From Lentisphaerota bacterium (GTDB lineage: Bacteria; Verrucomicrobiota; Lentisphaeria; Oligosphaerales; Oligosphaeraceae), in NCBI GenBank assembly GCA_012799755.1, contig JAAZKQ010000019.1, positions 1-5,996 on the forward strand: a stretch of DNA of 5,996 bases, in the 5' to 3' direction. Of the stretch, positions 4,703 through 5,996 are shown piece after piece. Position 1 is the stretch's first letter, and each line of letters starts with the position of its first letter. The notes under the pieces were generated by a model. That model ran no database searches. It was given only the letters and a program-made list of their open reading frames with translations, and had not been told where the DNA came from. The translations under genes were made by a program, and so were the position numbers.

Positions 4703-5996
4703 ATGACGGACCCCACCTGGTATCGCCGGAGCTACCGCCGCAATTTGGTTGATATGCATATTGAGGACTGGGACCCGGTCTTTCTCTCCCAGTTTGATCC
4801 CGACAAGTACTTTGCGCTGCTGCAGACGGCGCAGGTGCAATCGACGATGATCTATTTGCAGTCCCATGTGGGTTACTGCAACTGGGACAGCGCCAGCGGC
4901 CGCATGCACGCGAGCTTCACGGACTGCACGCGGAAGATGCAGCGGCTCTTCGATCTTTGTCACGGCGCGAACATGGACGTGATTGTTTACTACAGCTTGA
5001 TTGTCAACAACTTCGCCTACATTGAACACCCTGAATGGCGGATGCGCAACATCAACGGCCGCAGCACGCGCTTTGGGCACAGCACCCACGGTCTGTGCTG
5101 CCCGAACCATCCCGGCTATCGCGACTTTGCGCTGAGGCAATTGGATGAAATCTTCGACCGCTTTGTCTTTGAGGGCATGTTTCTGGACATGACTTTCTGG
5201 TCGCGAGTGTGCTATTGCGACGCCTGCCGGGCGCGTTGGCGCAAGGAACACGGCGGCGATATGCCAACGCAGTGTGATTGGACCGACCCGGAATGGCGCG
5301 CCTTGCAGGCCAAGCGCCAAGAGTGGATGGGCGACTTTTGCCGGCTGTTGAGGACGAGGATCAAGGAGCGCAATCCGAATTGCTCCGTGGAGTATCAGTA
5401 TTCGACGATGATGCAGGACTGGCGGCAGGGCGTCAATCATCTGATCGCGGAAAATTCCGAATACTGCGGCGGCGATTTCACCGGCGGCATTTCGCAGCAT
5501 TCCATCGCCTGCAAGCTGTATTACAACATGACGCCCAATCAGCCTTTCGAGTACATGACCCCGCGTTGTTATCCAGGCTTGCGGGAGCATACGACGACAA
5601 AGACCTACGATATGCTCGCGCAAAGCGTGATGGCGACCTTCATGCACCACGGCGCCGCGCTGCTCATTGACGCCATTGACCCGAAGGGCACGCTTGATCC
5701 CAGCATCTATGAGCTTTACGGAAAAATCTACGGCGAGGCCCGCAAGTACGAGAAGTACATGGAAGGCGAGATGGTTCAGGATGTCGGCGTGCTGTTCAAC
5801 CTTGAGGCCAAATACAATCCGGCCGGGAAGATTGATGATTTCACCATGCCGCATCCGGACGCCGCCGTCGGCGCCGGCCGCTACCTGCAGCGCACGCATG
5901 TGCCCTACGGCGTCTTTAGCAATTGGCGACCGGAGAAAATGACCGCGGCGAAAGTGCTGGTGCTGGGCGACGCCTACGATCTGCCGGCGGATGTGG
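4703..5996 (+). CDS. Hypothetical glycosyl hydrolase of GHL6 type, 3' end beyond the window
   Basis: 431 residues are visible and the frame is open at the right edge. The N-terminus (MTDPTWYRRSYRRNLVDMHI) is hydrophilic with no signal peptide or membrane segment, so the protein is probably cytoplasmic. Residues 10-350 match the pattern of the hypothetical glycosyl hydrolase family GHL6 (barrel fold, fucosidase-like): MIYLQSHVGYCNW, DVIVYYSLIVNN, GLCCPNHPGY, EGMFLDMTFW with D162 at a strand end where such enzymes place an acidic residue, then the cysteine cluster C170-x-C172-x-x-C175 (VCYCDACRARW). From about residue 361 (VGVLFNLEAKYNP, then KVLVLGDAYDLP) it resembles the start of a beta-galactosidase trimerisation-like domain, which usually follows GHL6. 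Relatives run to roughly 650-700 residues, so about a third may be missing. Family assignment is from memory and no substrate is known. Partnership with the large secreted protein upstream is inferred from proximity; the 282-bp gap suggests separate transcription. Confidence 0.8.
   Translation, partial: MTDPTWYRRSYRRNLVDMHIEDWDPVFLSQFDPDKYFALLQTAQVQSTMIYLQSHVGYCNWDSASGRMHASFTDCTRKMQRLFDLCHGANMDVIVYYSLIVNNFAYIEHPEWRMRNINGRSTRFGHSTHGLCCPNHPGYRDFALRQLDEIFDRFVFEGMFLDMTFWSRVCYCDACRARWRKEHGGDMPTQCDWTDPEWRALQAKRQEWMGDFCRLLRTRIKERNPNCSVEYQYSTMMQDWRQGVNHLIAENSEYCGGDFTGGISQHSIACKLYYNMTPNQPFEYMTPRCYPGLREHTTTKTYDMLAQSVMATFMHHGAALLIDAIDPKGTLDPSIYELYGKIYGEARKYEKYMEGEMVQDVGVLFNLEAKYNPAGKIDDFTMPHPDAAVGAGRYLQRTHVPYGVFSNWRPEKMTAAKVLVLGDAYDLPADV

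Noticed and set aside
4604..5899. Minus-strand open frame of 431 codons
   Set aside because: It is antisense to the GHL6-like gene, which has a ribosome binding site and family motifs. The reverse product shows no domain.
5278..5942. Two + strand frames (5278-5670 and 5667-5942) with apparent 4-bp overlap
   Set aside because: They are out-of-frame readings of the GHL6-like gene, whose frame is continuous to the window edge.

Overview
The window reads as a piece of a glycoside-degrading bacterium from the PVC group, most likely Lentisphaerota (Victivallis/Oligosphaera-like). This is an inference from three things: a large secreted multi-domain protein with a LamG-type domain and a barrel, a second glycosidase-like gene beside it, and 9-bp tandem repeats encoding three-residue repeats such as V-D-K and V-R-T, which I associate from memory with such genomes. 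No marker gene is present, so the phylum is not proven. All convincing genes are on the + strand; the long minus-strand frames are shadows of GC-rich coding sequence.

Layout. Positions 1-329 hold no convincing complete gene, but carry a pair of 9-bp repeat arrays (111-164 and 175-210) that are reverse complements of each other at their core. Positions 330-560 hold a short open frame whose second half looks like a winged helix-turn-helix domain and whose first half is a diverged 9-bp repeat array, probably the broken tail of a regulator. Positions 561-775 form the leader of the main gene, with a hairpin and a possible 14-residue mini-ORF. The main gene starts at 776 and encodes a secreted protein of 1149 residues with a signal peptide, beta-sandwich modules, a LamG-like domain and a barrel-like domain. 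Its TAA at 4223-4225 appears premature, because the same frame continues for 64 residues of convincing beta-sandwich sequence to a TGA at 4418-4420.

The 282-bp gap 4421-4702 contains a small inverted repeat, a strong terminator-like hairpin pointing to the minus strand although no minus-strand gene is visible, and a 28-29-bp-spaced direct repeat that looks like a regulator site. A second gene starts at 4703 and runs off the right edge. It resembles the hypothetical glycosyl hydrolase family GHL6, followed by the start of a beta-galactosidase trimerisation-like domain, and has no signal peptide.

How they may work together: the first protein would bind and perhaps cut a polysaccharide outside the cytoplasm, and the second would act on imported fragments inside. 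This division of labour is inferred from localisation signals and proximity. The substrate cannot be read from the sequence.
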